Origin: Acetobacter orientalis
GTDB taxonomy: Bacteria > Pseudomonadota > Alphaproteobacteria > Acetobacterales > Acetobacteraceae
NCBI RefSeq assembly: GCF_000963965.1
Contig: NZ_BAMX01000007.1
Coordinates: forward strand, 1-64,000
Length of the DNA stretch: 64,000 nt
Direction: 5' to 3'
A program made the translations under genes and the position numbers. This document shows, piece by piece, positions 45,959-56,000 of the stretch. Under the pieces are notes generated by a model, which was given only the letters and a program-made list of their open reading frames with translations, made no database searches and was not told the origin of the DNA. Positions within the stretch are counted from its first letter, which is position 1; the number at the start of each line of letters is the position of its first letter.

Positions 45959-46948
45959 ATGCGTTTTAAATGTAAAAATAACCGACAGAATAATAAAAAA
46001 ATGATACTGAAAAAATCGATTATTTTTTCTATTTTTTCTGTAGCTACCATCTCTTCAGCTCAAGCTGACCAGTGGTACACAGGGTCTTTGGTTTCTCCAT
46101 CAGGCACAACAAGAAAAAACATTCTTAACGTAGAACCCTATTTTTCTTATAGTCAGCCTATGGGGTACTTTGATGCACGCGGCGGCGCACGCCCTGCAGC
46201 ACACCCTATGCAGCGTATGTTTGCAAATTCAACACTCTGGAAATACGGCATTTTACCAGACCTGAGCATTCAGGTGCATACAGTGGTTGATTATGGCTGG
46301 AAAAATGGCAAGGGTCATTCTCATGGGCCAAAAGTGGGAGACATTCCCGTTGACTTAATTTACCGCTTTCTACGCCCAGACCCTAAACGTTACATTCCTG
46401 CACTCAACTTATTTGTTGGCATGATCTTCCCTACCGGTGATTACAACAAACTAGGAGATTCCCAGGATGGTGTAGGTAGCGGTGCCTATGTGTTCCGTTT
46501 TGCTATCACTGAGCAATCTACCTACACCCTACCCGGCAATCATGAACTAAGGTTGCGTGTCTGGAACTGGTTCCGTAGAGCAGTTACGTCAGCCAAACTT
46601 GTAGACACAACTAGCTACGGCACAGCACATGGTTTTCAAGGCCGTGGCCAACCTGGCATGAGCGGCCAAACAGGGTTTTCTTTAGAGTATGCCCTTAGCC
46701 AAAAATGGGTTCTGGCAATGGACTTGGCACGTGACTGGTCAAATGGCTCTAAAGTGCGTGGCTATGATGCCAACGGCCATTACAAAAACACTACCGGCTC
46801 CGCCGGAAGCGACTGGCAAATAGCCCCAGCGTTTGAATATAACTGGAACGCCCATTGGGGCGTTATTATTGGCTCATCTTTCTACTTTGCCGGACACAAC
46901 AAAAGCATTCAGGCCTCACCCCAGTTTGCCGTGAATGCTATTTTCTAA
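45959..46948 (+). CDS. Outer-membrane beta-barrel protein, phenol MetA-pathway family
   Basis: A protein of up to 329 residues with an N-terminal signal (after a possible restart at 46001: MILKKSIIFSIFSVATISSA, cleavage after AQA). The rest alternates strands and turns and ends in a phenylalanine, as outer-membrane barrels do. GVGSGAYVFRFAITEQ and the stretch from YALSQKWVLAMDL to NWNAHWGVIIGSSFYF resemble the family first described in phenol degradation loci, whose members are now thought to be channels for small molecules. It lies 159 bases after aspD on the same strand, perhaps as an outer-membrane route for aspartate or alanine, but no motif shows the substrate. Its end is only four bases from the end of the convergent epimerase gene. 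Confidence 0.65.
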   Translation: MRFKCKNNRQNNKKMILKKSIIFSIFSVATISSAQADQWYTGSLVSPSGTTRKNILNVEPYFSYSQPMGYFDARGGARPAAHPMQRMFANSTLWKYGILPDLSIQVHTVVDYGWKNGKGHSHGPKVGDIPVDLIYRFLRPDPKRYIPALNLFVGMIFPTGDYNKLGDSQDGVGSGAYVFRFAITEQSTYTLPGNHELRLRVWNWFRRAVTSAKLVDTTSYGTAHGFQGRGQPGMSGQTGFSLEYALSQKWVLAMDLARDWSNGSKVRGYDANGHYKNTTGSAGSDWQIAPAFEYNWNAHWGVIIGSSFYFAGHNKSIQASPQFAVNAIF

Positions 46949-46952
46949 AACA

Positions 46953-48089
46953 TTATGGAGCAGCACAGAACTCTCTTGCCGCTCCATAAATATGATACAG
47001 AGAGCTAGCAGGCATATAGTCTACTAGCGGCTGCCCCTGTTCTGACAAACGATCAATCCAGCCCCCATCTAGTGTTTGTGGAGCATAAGATGTAAAAAAC
47101 CGTGCCGTTATGCCATGCAACATAGCATGCTCTTCATGCGTTTTATGCCGCCTACTCGCCAATAACCGTATAAGCTCAGTTTGGGGCCAAATACGTGTAT
47201 TGGCCTCAATTATATGCCCGCACTCGTTTATGGCATCGCACACGCTTTGCTGCATCACCCCATAGCGCAATCCAAGATCGTATAAACGCTCGGCTGTAGT
47301 AATAATGGCATCTTTTTGGCGTACGTCTGGGCATAAGCGCAGGGTTTCTTGCAATAACCATGACCATTCAAAAAGATGGCCCGGCTCTACTATATTTTCC
47401 CCAAAAGGTTCTTTGGGCTTCCATCCTTTTGTAAAAAACTCGAGGAGAAAGCCAGATTGAAGGCAAATAAACTTATTGAGTGCTAAACTGACCAGCCCTT
47501 GCGCACGATCAAGGTAAAATTGGTCTGCCGTAACCTCAAAAAGAGCAAGATATGCTTCTAATAAATGCATATGCGGGTTTTGACTACGTATAGTCTCTTT
47601 TTGTGGTACACTATTTATAAAGCCACCATTAGGTGCTTGAAAAATATTTTCAACTTCTGCAATCGTTTGCCTTACCGTGAGCAATAAACGTTTATCAGAC
47701 GTTAGTCGATAAGCCCAAGCGTAAGCAAAAAGAATAAAAGCATGCGCATAAAGATCTCTTACTGTACTAGCCGGAGCATCATTCTCTGCTAACGAAAATA
47801 TCCAGCCTGCTTGCCCATCACATCGCCAATAGCGCCTTTCGACTTCAGTAAGGCAATGCAACGCATCCTCTGCAGCATAAAAAACACCATCCAACTGTGC
47901 GCGACAAAATGTTGCAATTTGCCGTGCTTGCACCATTAGGCGTAACTCTGGCAACACTACCGGTGTTGCAGTATACGTCAAGCGCTCATAATATAAACGG
48001 CGTACTGGGTCGTAGCCTTTACGGCTCCATAGCGGCAAAGCCTTATTTGGTAACCAATTTTTCCAGAGCACGTGAATATTTTTTCGCAT
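46953..48089 (-). CDS. AGE-family sugar 2-epimerase/isomerase
   Basis: A 378-residue (alpha/alpha)6-barrel enzyme of the N-acylglucosamine 2-epimerase and mannose isomerase family. Family features are YAHAFILFAYAWAYRLT, NPHMHLLEAYLALFEVT, EPGHLFEWSWLLQETLRL with the catalytic histidine, and MPASSLYHIYGA near the end. Substrate cannot be read from sequence; bacterial members include D-mannose isomerase, mannose-6-phosphate isomerase-like and GlcNAc epimerases. It is the third gene of a leftward unit with hldD and hldE, so a step in hexose or heptose supply for LPS is suggested by position. I start it at ATG 48089; an in-frame TTG at 48110 is possible. Confidence 0.82.
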   Translation of the reverse strand: MRKNIHVLWKNWLPNKALPLWSRKGYDPVRRLYYERLTYTATPVVLPELRLMVQARQIATFCRAQLDGVFYAAEDALHCLTEVERRYWRCDGQAGWIFSLAENDAPASTVRDLYAHAFILFAYAWAYRLTSDKRLLLTVRQTIAEVENIFQAPNGGFINSVPQKETIRSQNPHMHLLEAYLALFEVTADQFYLDRAQGLVSLALNKFICLQSGFLLEFFTKGWKPKEPFGENIVEPGHLFEWSWLLQETLRLCPDVRQKDAIITTAERLYDLGLRYGVMQQSVCDAINECGHIIEANTRIWPQTELIRLLASRRHKTHEEHAMLHGITARFFTSYAPQTLDGGWIDRLSEQGQPLVDYMPASSLYHIYGAAREFCAAP

Positions 48090-48119
48090 TATGCGCTCAC
48101 ATCGTATCAATAGTATACG

Positions 48120-49574
48120 TTAAGTTATTTTAGCCATTTTCTGCACTAAACTACTTGTAGAATGGCCCTCAATGAGGGTAACCAACTCAACCCGTCCACC
48201 AGAAGATTTTACAAATTCACTTCCCACCACGGTATCTTCTGTATAATCAGAACCTTTAACTAGGACATTTGGCTTTAGCGCAGAAATTACTTCTAATGGG
48301 GTATCTTCTTCAAAAATAATAACCATATCTACGTCCCGTAAAGCTCCCACAACCGCGGCTCTGGCTCTTTCACTCTGCACAGGACGAGTATCACCTTTCA
48401 AACGACGAACTGAAGCGTCGCTATTTAACGCGACCACTAATTTATCTCCAAACTGTGCCGCTTTATGAATTAATGAAATATGTCCAGGATGAACTAAATC
48501 AAAGCATCCGTTTGTAAAAACAACAGAGGCACCATGCTCTTGCCAGTTCTGCACGATCTCTTGAGCGCGTTCTAAAGGTACAAGAATAGTATTATCACCT
48601 ATATCACTCCGGAGTTTTTGGCTCAGTTCACTCTGTGTAACGACTGCTGTACCAAGCTTACTCACAGCAATAGACGCTGCAACTGTAGCAATAACTACTG
48701 CTGTATCAATATCTTTTTTAGCCGAGATTACGCTAGCAATTGTTGCAATTACAGTATCTCCAGCCCCTGAAACATCATAGACCTCAGATTTGTGCGCCAC
48801 TTCATGTTTTATATGCCCATTACGCTGCCACAGACTCATACCTTCTTCTGAGCGCGTAACCAGCACGTCTCCACCAAACTGCTCTGATGCCACTCTTGCG
48901 GCTTGCTCAACTTCTTGATTAGTACGCAACGATAAGCCTGTAGCTCGCTCCATTTCCGCCCGATTGGGCGTAATAAGTGAGGCCCCCCGATAACAAGCAA
49001 AATTATCCCGCTTAGGATCTACAATGACAGGAATATTTTTTGATCGTGCGTATGTAATCACATTTTGTAGTATATTCTCGGATAAAACACCCTTTGCATA
49101 ATCTGAGCAAATCAACACATCGGCTGTTTCTAATGCAGCTATACAAGCTTTAATCAAACGATTTTGTGTTTCTTGTGAGAACTCAATAATCATTTCTTCA
49201 TCAATACGTACAATTTGCTGTTGTCCACTAAGAACACGCATTTTAGAAATAGTAGACCAACCCTGTTGCTCCACGACCCCTTGTACATCAATTGAAGGCC
49301 ACACACTTAGTGCATGCTTAAGCTCTGTCGCATTTTTATCTGCTCCCACTACGCCAACTAATGCCACAGAGCAACCTAGTGCTGCAGCATTCACTGCTAC
49401 GTTTGCCGCTCCACCAGGAACAATTTTCTGGTGCGTTTTCAGCAGCACAGGTACCGGCGCTTCAGGAGAAATACGCTTTACTGAACCCAATACATATTGA
49501 TCCAGAAGGAGGTCCCCAATAACCACCAAACGTCCAAAATTTAAAGTATTAATCATAGAAATTATTCTTTTCAT
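48120..49574 (-). CDS. hldE: Bifunctional heptose-7-phosphate kinase / heptose-1-phosphate adenylyltransferase HldE
   Basis: A 484-residue fusion protein of the usual HldE length. The N-terminal ribokinase-like domain has VVIGDLLLDQYVLG, SPEAPVPV, GGAANVAVN and the catalytic base in SGAGDTVIA near residue 269. The C-terminal nucleotidyltransferase domain starts with FTNGCFDLVHPGHISLI (HxGH motif) near 358. It makes ADP-D-glycero-D-manno-heptose from D-glycero-D-manno-heptose-7-phosphate, with GmhB acting between its two steps. Two ATG codons (49574, 49556) and a TTG (49589) are possible starts; 49574 gives a typical N-terminal length. It follows hldD by about 30 bases. Confidence 0.92.
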   Translation of the reverse strand: MKRIISMINTLNFGRLVVIGDLLLDQYVLGSVKRISPEAPVPVLLKTHQKIVPGGAANVAVNAAALGCSVALVGVVGADKNATELKHALSVWPSIDVQGVVEQQGWSTISKMRVLSGQQQIVRIDEEMIIEFSQETQNRLIKACIAALETADVLICSDYAKGVLSENILQNVITYARSKNIPVIVDPKRDNFACYRGASLITPNRAEMERATGLSLRTNQEVEQAARVASEQFGGDVLVTRSEEGMSLWQRNGHIKHEVAHKSEVYDVSGAGDTVIATIASVISAKKDIDTAVVIATVAASIAVSKLGTAVVTQSELSQKLRSDIGDNTILVPLERAQEIVQNWQEHGASVVFTNGCFDLVHPGHISLIHKAAQFGDKLVVALNSDASVRRLKGDTRPVQSERARAAVVGALRDVDMVIIFEEDTPLEVISALKPNVLVKGSDYTEDTVVGSEFVKSSGGRVELVTLIEGHSTSSLVQKMAKIT

Positions 49575-49607
49575 GAAGCCATTTATCAAAAAACAAATTC
49601 ATATTTT

Positions 49608-50636
49608 TTATTTCATGCTAATATTCGGAAATGAACTCTGATGCTGCGTATATAGAAATTTAGTATAATCTGCTACACCCTGTGCAACATCGCGAAAAAT
49701 AATCTCGCATCCAGTAGAACGGAAATGAGACATGTCAGCTTGTGTAAAGTACTGATATTTTCCATGAAGATGTGCTGGAAACGGAATATAATGCAAAATA
49801 TCTTGTGTCACCATTTCTGCTAAAGATAATGGGGCTAAGCCCATTAAGGTACGTATTGTATTCACCGTATTTAAAGCAATGTCATTAAATGGCTGCGCTT
49901 TACCTGTACCAAGATTAAAAATACCACTATGTTCAGGATGATCAAAAAACCAAAGTTTAGCAGCCACAAGATCTTTAACGTAAATGAAATCACGCATTTG
50001 CTCGCCAGACTTACAATGCGCGTATGCACCAAATAATTTTACACGACCTTCTGACATGAATTGCTCAAAATTATGGTATGCGACAGAAGCCATACCACCT
50101 TTATGTTGTTCGTATGGGCCATAAACATTAAAATAACGAAACCCTGCAACTTGGGATTTCAAATTTGGAATGCTTTTTCTCACTATTTGATCGAACAACA
50201 ATTTTGAATAGCCATACACATTCAAAGGCTGTTCATAAATAGCATTCTCTTGGAAAACGGAAGATGCTCCATATGTTGCAGCACTAGAAGCATACAACAA
50301 ACGAGCACCCGTATTATGGCAATACTGCAATAATTTTTTACTATTTTCATAGTTATTCGCCATCATATAGCGGCCATCTTTTTCTATAGTAGAAGAACAC
50401 GCGCCTTCATGAAAAATAGTATCAATTTCACCAAAATAACCATTTAACAAAGCATCATAAAACCCTTGTTTATCCTGATAATCACTCAACGAAAGATCAA
50501 CAAGATTACGCGCCTTTTCACCATTAGTTAGATTATCAACGGCAATAATATCTAATAGCCCTCTCTGATTAAGAGCGCGTATAATATTACTGCCTATAAA
50601 TCCGGCAGCTCCCGTAACAATGATGCGTTTCGCCAT
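49608..50636 (-). CDS. hldD: ADP-glyceromanno-heptose 6-epimerase HldD
   Basis: A 342-residue short-chain dehydrogenase-type epimerase. [11 protein letters not shown] at the N-terminus binds NADP. The family-specific [16 protein letters not shown], the active-site [10 protein letters not shown], and [20 protein letters not shown] with [11 protein letters not shown] all match HldD (RfaD). It inverts C6 of ADP-D-glycero-D-manno-heptose to give the L,D form used in the LPS inner core. It is the first gene of the unit with hldE and the AGE epimerase. No gmhA or gmhB is seen in this window. Confidence 0.94.
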   Translation of the reverse strand: MAKRIIVTGAAGFIGSNIIRALNQRGLLDIIAVDNLTNGEKARNLVDLSLSDYQDKQGFYDALLNGYFGEIDTIFHEGACSSTIEKDGRYMMANNYENSKKLLQYCHNTGARLLYASSAATYGASSVFQENAIYEQPLNVYGYSKLLFDQIVRKSIPNLKSQVAGFRYFNVYGPYEQHKGGMASVAYHNFEQFMSEGRVKLFGAYAHCKSGEQMRDFIYVKDLVAAKLWFFDHPEHSGIFNLGTGKAQPFNDIALNTVNTIRTLMGLAPLSLAEMVTQDILHYIPFPAHLHGKYQYFTQADMSHFRSTGCEIIFRDVAQGVADYTKFLYTQHQSSFPNISMK

Positions 50637-50842
50637 AGGTTAAACAACTTTATGTAGCCAAGATATAGAAATGTATCATAGCTATGCTTTTTAGTATCCA
50701 TCAATTTGATAGCCGACGAACTAAACAAAAATTAAGTTTAGAATGCCGTAACAATAGATGAGCAATATCATTCTTATAATGATTGATGTTAAAATCCTTC
50801 AATAATGCTTCGCGAAATTTTAAATAACCATGTGATATATTC

Positions 50843-51922
50843 TTAACGCAAGAAATTCCGACTATGCGCTGCCATAATATCTGCACCAAACTGCTGACTT
50901 ACTAAACCTGCCAACATACTTAATGAAGCAGAATAATAATTATCATTCTTTTGTACAGAAGGCATAGCGGCTCTCATCTGACCAAAATCACAAGCACCGC
51001 CAACAGAATAAAAACCAAGAGGCGCATTGTAAGGTGAGCGTTCTCCCGTTTTTAAGTCAACCCATGCAGGTAAATTATTCGCTGGCCATGCTGTCCAATA
51101 ATTTTCAAAGCCAGCCATAAGGTCACTACCTAATTGACCAGCCCATGCAAGATAAAGAGGAACACGCACAGCATCGTATGAGAAACGTGGAGGGTGCTGA
51201 TCTGCTATAGACAAATGCCCCGAGTGCGCAGCGACCTGCAACCAATCTGGTGGTAATTTCCAACGACCAAAACGTCCATTGCGAACAAGTGCCAAACCAT
51301 TACGCATAATAGACTGCCACATTTTCGCATCATCTAAGCCTGTTGCGAGCAGTAAAGACGGCATAACATAATAAGATAAATTAACAACAACACCACTTTG
51401 GTTTGTGAAGCCCGTTAATCCTGGCATTAAAACATATAAACCGCCAATTTTTTGAACCAGTTTTTGGCGCACATCTTTATAAATATCATGAGCAGCTTTC
51501 AGAAAATCATTCCGCTGCCACCGATATCCAGCAAATGTAAGAGCCAGAGCAATCAACAAATCTCCATCTGTTGCATTGTTAGAATCTGGCACTTTCACTG
51601 GAGATGTAGGGAGGTAGTGCCACGCATGCAAAGCACAGTTGGAGAGCTTCAGATTTTTTTCTGTCCATGAAAAAATTTTCTCAAAGGCTTTTTTGTCGTC
51701 GTTAGCCTGTGCAAACAACATACCATACCCTTGGCCTTCGGTATGCGATTGGTATCCATTACCATTATCAATAATTCTCCCATCATCACGCATGAATTGG
51801 GCAGCGTACCATGCCCAATCATCTACAGACTGAGCATACCCTTCTTGCATTGCAAAAGGAGACAAGACCCCGGAGACAAGAAGGCTACGTCGTGAAATAA
51901 TAGGGTGGCGCGTATGTTGCAT
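50843..51922 (-). CDS. bcsZ: Family 8 glycoside hydrolase (periplasmic endoglucanase, BcsZ/CMCax type)
   Basis: A 359-residue cellulase. The N-terminal TRHPIISRRSLLVSGVLSP carries a twin-arginine signal (SRRSLL), so export through Tat is likely. The GH8 catalytic residues are in SHTEGQGYGMLFA near residue 60 (general acid), NATDGDLLIALAL near 115 and RFSYDAVRVPLYLAWAG near 247. Endoglucanases of this type trim nascent glucan and are needed for proper cellulose fibres. In Komagataeibacter the gene lies upstream of bcsAB; here it is the last gene of the operon, ten bases after the SGNH-like gene. An upstream in-frame start at 51958 would overlap that gene and hide the signal, so ATG 51922 is preferred. 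Confidence 0.9.
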   Translation of the reverse strand: MQHTRHPIISRRSLLVSGVLSPFAMQEGYAQSVDDWAWYAAQFMRDDGRIIDNGNGYQSHTEGQGYGMLFAQANDDKKAFEKIFSWTEKNLKLSNCALHAWHYLPTSPVKVPDSNNATDGDLLIALALTFAGYRWQRNDFLKAAHDIYKDVRQKLVQKIGGLYVLMPGLTGFTNQSGVVVNLSYYVMPSLLLATGLDDAKMWQSIMRNGLALVRNGRFGRWKLPPDWLQVAAHSGHLSIADQHPPRFSYDAVRVPLYLAWAGQLGSDLMAGFENYWTAWPANNLPAWVDLKTGERSPYNAPLGFYSVGGACDFGQMRAAMPSVQKNDNYYSASLSMLAGLVSQQFGADIMAAHSRNFLR

Positions 51923-51932
51923 TATATAATCA

Positions 51933-52577
51933 CTATTTATTTGATAAAAGCGGATCAATTGTTTTAACTAGTTGATTGCCCCATTTTGTATAATCAGACG
52001 TTGTCAAATGAAGACCATCTTCTGTTGCGATACTTTTCTGATCCAATAATTTTGTTGAATCAATATAATGGCAAGGCTGAACCTCTTTATTCAAAAGAGC
52101 AGCTAATTCCTGCGTACGCGCATCTGTTTTACCATAGCGCGGGTTATAATGCCCCCATGTTGGGCCAACCCAAATACATTTTGTTGAGCCAATATTTTCG
52201 ACCAACGCATGAACTTGATCTTTTATCCAATCAGTTGGCATTTGAGGCTGATTATAACCAGCCATTGCATCTCCAAACACAACGATCACCGCGTCGGGGT
52301 GCCATTGTTGAATGAGAGTCTGAACATTGGGCGGCGCATCATTTTTATTCATAGAAAGGGTAATATGTTCTGTGCCAATACGTTGAGTGTAGCCACACGC
52401 ATTGACGGGCTTTTCATCAACCCAATCTTCTGGTTTTGAAGAACATAAGCCGTATGTTACGACCTTAGCCCCTTGCGCCACAAATGCTTCTGGCAGATTA
52501 GCAAGCAATGTATTTTTAAAGGTTAAATGACTATCACCAATCATTAGGATAGTCAGACCAGCAAGCAAGGGATTCAT
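51933..52577 (-). CDS. SGNH/GDSL-like protein of the cellulose operon (BcsX-like)
   Basis: A 214-residue protein of the SGNH hydrolase type. Block I is ILMIGDSHLTF near residue 14 with the nucleophile serine, and block V is EDGLHLTTSDY near 188 with the Asp-His pair. Block III reads VVFGDAMAGYN near 100, where the usual Asn-Asp of GxND is not obvious. There is no signal peptide; the N-terminal hydrophobic stretch is the first beta strand. A protein of this class, BcsX, occurs in the second cellulose operon of Komagataeibacter, where it has been suggested to be linked to acylation. Here it lies between bcsD and the GH8 gene. A strong AAGGAAG ribosome site precedes ATG 52577. Confidence 0.75.
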   Translation of the reverse strand: MNPLLAGLTILMIGDSHLTFKNTLLANLPEAFVAQGAKVVTYGLCSSKPEDWVDEKPVNACGYTQRIGTEHITLSMNKNDAPPNVQTLIQQWHPDAVIVVFGDAMAGYNQPQMPTDWIKDQVHALVENIGSTKCIWVGPTWGHYNPRYGKTDARTQELAALLNKEVQPCHYIDSTKLLDQKSIATEDGLHLTTSDYTKWGNQLVKTIDPLLSNK

Positions 52578-52613
52578 TGTTCTTCCTTTTTATCTACAAC
52601 GAGCATGACTCGC

Positions 52614-53033
52614 CTAATGCCCATACGTTAGCATGACAAGTTGAATATTATTTACATCTGATTCCACCGCCCAACTGATACGTGCATCTGGGAGTGCATC
52701 AGGCTGTTGCTCTAACCATACAGAATACAGTCCAGCAAGCACAGGTGCTAACCAATACCCAGATGGCTCTCCTACACTCGCCACTGTAGGGATACCTGTA
52801 TGCTTTAGCACAAGTTTTCTATCTGAGGTATCAATATCTAGAATGACACTTCCCCACTGTATTAAAGCAAGAGCAGCATTCATTTCACGTTCGAGTGCGT
52901 CCATAGTCGCACAAGCTGGAAGTGATAGGCGTGTGGCCATCTGACGTCCCACATCCTTTAGAAAGCGTTCTCCCCCATCCCGCCCAACCTGAGCATCAAA
53001 ACTACGAGCAAATTCCTGAATAAAGAGTGACAT
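52614..53033 (-). CDS. bcsD: Cellulose synthase subunit BcsD
   Basis: A 139-residue protein matching BcsD, slightly shorter than the usual 156 residues of Komagataeibacter. LFIQEFARSFDAQVGRDGGE at the N-terminus, the helical EREMNAALALIQWGSV, and GYWLAPVLAGLYSVWLEQQ near the end are typical. In Komagataeibacter BcsD forms an octameric ring in the periplasm or cytoplasmic scaffold through which glucan chains are aligned into crystalline ribbons. Its presence therefore suggests crystalline cellulose. ATG 53033 is chosen over the in-frame TTG 53039. The gene follows bcsC within 15 bases. Confidence 0.88.
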   Translation of the reverse strand: MSLFIQEFARSFDAQVGRDGGERFLKDVGRQMATRLSLPACATMDALEREMNAALALIQWGSVILDIDTSDRKLVLKHTGIPTVASVGEPSGYWLAPVLAGLYSVWLEQQPDALPDARISWAVESDVNNIQLVMLTYGH

Positions 53034-53046
53034 AATCAAGAAACTT

Positions 53047-56000
53047 TCATTTACTATTCAGAAATGTATAATGTGCCGAAACGCCAGCTATAAACTGATT
53101 CCATGGTCCAGCTTTCTGGTATTCCAAATTAGCGCCAAAACGCAACATAGGGGTTACCTGATAAAAGACATTAGCATGCGCCCCTCCAATAAGGCCGGAT
53201 TGACTAATGGCGTTTACACCAGCAACGGCGCGTGAATGATAAGTCTGATAACCCAACCGAGCACCGGTATCCCACATCCATTTATCAACCTGCCCCCTGT
53301 AAGAGACAGGCACACTGATCGAAAAGAACGATTGCGGTGAAAAATAACCGCCATAACCATAGCTATCTACTTGCCCGTTCACCAATAAATTAGAAAGCGG
53401 TGCATAAGAATCTGGAAGAACATACTGATTATTGTCGAACCGGAACCACATCATATCAGTTCCCAGTCTCACCTCCTGCATATCATCCTTGTAGACAACA
53501 GCAGAGCCACCTAAACTGGCTTCGTACTCCTCGTTTGTACGTGTATTTTTACCATCAAGATAAGAATAGCCTGTCCCAGCGTAAAGGTTAAAACCATCTA
53601 CATCATATGCTAACTGCATTTGTGCATGATTTTTCATAACGCCGCCCCACTTCTGGCCGGTCTCTTTATTTTTTATACCTGAATACGCCACCACACTGTC
53701 AGTAATATTACGACGCTCGAAACCAAAATTAAAATGAAGATTATCCGTAAGAGGTAAGAAAAATTGTAATCCGCCAACAATATTTGTTGTTGCGAATCCT
53801 AATGGAGTAGTTCCTATATCCGCTTTCAACCAACGCCAATCATATCCAGCTTTTAGTGCTGCACCAGCAACATTCCCACCAGAGAAATGCTGGGCATAAT
53901 CTTGCGTAATTGTACCAGAAGAAAGAGACACTGGTGTAATAGAAGCGTTAAAACGTCCACCACCAACTTGTATAGAGCCCAATATAGGAAGAGCTACGTT
54001 CGCTAATTTACTATACCCATTGCCGCTGCGCATATTAAAAACTGGCCCGATATCTAAATAGGGCGCATAAGCTTTTCCTGTCGTTTCAATTTCCTGATCA
54101 ATTGCAGCCAACATTGGGTCTGCTGCAGCTGTGGCTCGAGCCTTTGAATTGTCGTTTAGGAAAGGATTTTCATCTTCCTGCACCTCAATTGGTGTTCCGA
54201 TACTTTCCAGACGAAGAATACGGGCCTGTGCCAAAGCATCTAACGCTTCAGACCACTTACCTGCGGCTTTTGCTACTACAGATGCCCCAACCCATGTACG
54301 TGGGTCAGACGGAGCTTGCTCACGCATTAAGTCTAGATCTTCTCGTGCTTGCGCCATAGAATCCAGCTCTACACACAACCTTATGGCTTGTAAGCGTGCG
54401 TCTAAATCATCAGGATTTTGTAACAGAACAGCCCGTGTTACAGACAGCGCTTTTTCTAAATTATGATTGGACTGATATAACCGTGATAACGCAAGTTGTG
54501 CTGGCGCTTCTCCTTTTCTCAAAGCTGGAGCCAGCGCATCATATGCTTCCGCACGCTTGCCTTCTTCATTAAGATGATCAGCAGACTGAATCGCCAATCC
54601 ATCGCGCAATCCCTGCAAAGATTTACGCTCATCAAGAGTGAGTGAAGTTTCTTCCAATCCAGCTAGAACCCGGCGAGCTGCCTGAGGTTGGCGTGCCTCA
54701 ATCATAACACCTGCGTATGTAATCCGCTGCCCAACTGAAGGAACAGAAGAACGACTTAGCAGCTCACGCAACAAACCTACTGCACCGGTCGCATCTCCTC
54801 GTTTTAGCAAGGCTCTAGCCATCAGGTCTCCGCGCATACCACTTTTGTCCACACCACTTTGTTGTGCCATACGACTAAAATATAGCCGCGCCTCCTGTGG
54901 ATCCTCTGGTGCACTATCAACCATTTTCTGGAATTTTAGCCGTTCTGATATCTGACGAATATCTGCATTCATACTTTGCCTTGGCAAAATTTGCAGTAAG
55001 CGTTCTACTGTCTCTGTGTCATGGGTTTGGTTTGCAAAAAAGATACCCGCCTGTATTGTAGCGGAAGATGCACCTCTTTGAGCTGATAACATAGGCTCCA
55101 TAGTCTGCCTTGCTTCTGCTTTATTTCCAGCCGCCAAAAGTGCTTGCGCCAAATGCAAATTAGCCCATGCATCATGCGGGGTATTCGCAACTGCACGGCG
55201 TAATAGATCTATTTTTTCGTCTAAATTACTGACATTTTCTGCTTTTTTAAGCAAATCAGCATCTTCTATTCTTTTCGCATAGTCTGGAGACACGCTAGCC
55301 AATTGTTTTTCCACTTGGGCTAGTTCACTGCTACGTGCTGTGTTCCGCAATATGCCATAAAGCCCTTGCAAAGCACCAACATTGCTGGGTTGTATAGCCA
55401 ATGCCTGACGATACCAACTTTCAGCCTCAGAAATATTTCCTTCTTTTTTGGAAACATCTCCAGACAAGGTTAATAGACCAGCTTGGTGCGGATCTAATTC
55501 TATAGCTTTTTGAAGAGCATTTTTCGCAGCAGCGTAGTTACCTGACTGTATTAAAGGCTTTACCTGACCATAAGTGGCAGATACCTGCGCAGCAGCTAAG
55601 GCTGAAGACCATTTGTTGGCTGTTTGGGGGTCAGCCTGCGTTGCTTTTTGTAGAAGGTCAGCGGCTTCTTGCATGCGCCCTTGACGCATGCGTACTAAAC
55701 CCAGCCCGCCTAAAGCATCTGCATCTGAGGGACGCTCTGCTACAGCTTGAGAAAAATAAGTGTCTGCATCAGCCACACCATCATTTGCGAGAGCCTGATA
55801 CCCTTGAGTACGACTTAATACTGCATTCTCTGATTCAGCTAATTCTGCACGCTTACGAATAGCAAGAATATCAGTATCCTGCGGGTGAATTTTTAACCAT
55901 GCATCATACGCCGTCACACTCTCAGGTGTTTCCGCCAACCAATGTAATGCTTCGCTCCACGCATGCTCAATAGATGTCTTTTGGCGATCAGAAAGCCCAT

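Noticed and set aside
50701-50889. 62-codon - strand frame after the GH8 gene
   Set aside because: It starts inside the GH8 gene in another frame and has no ribosome site; the tail looks protein-like but is too short to support.
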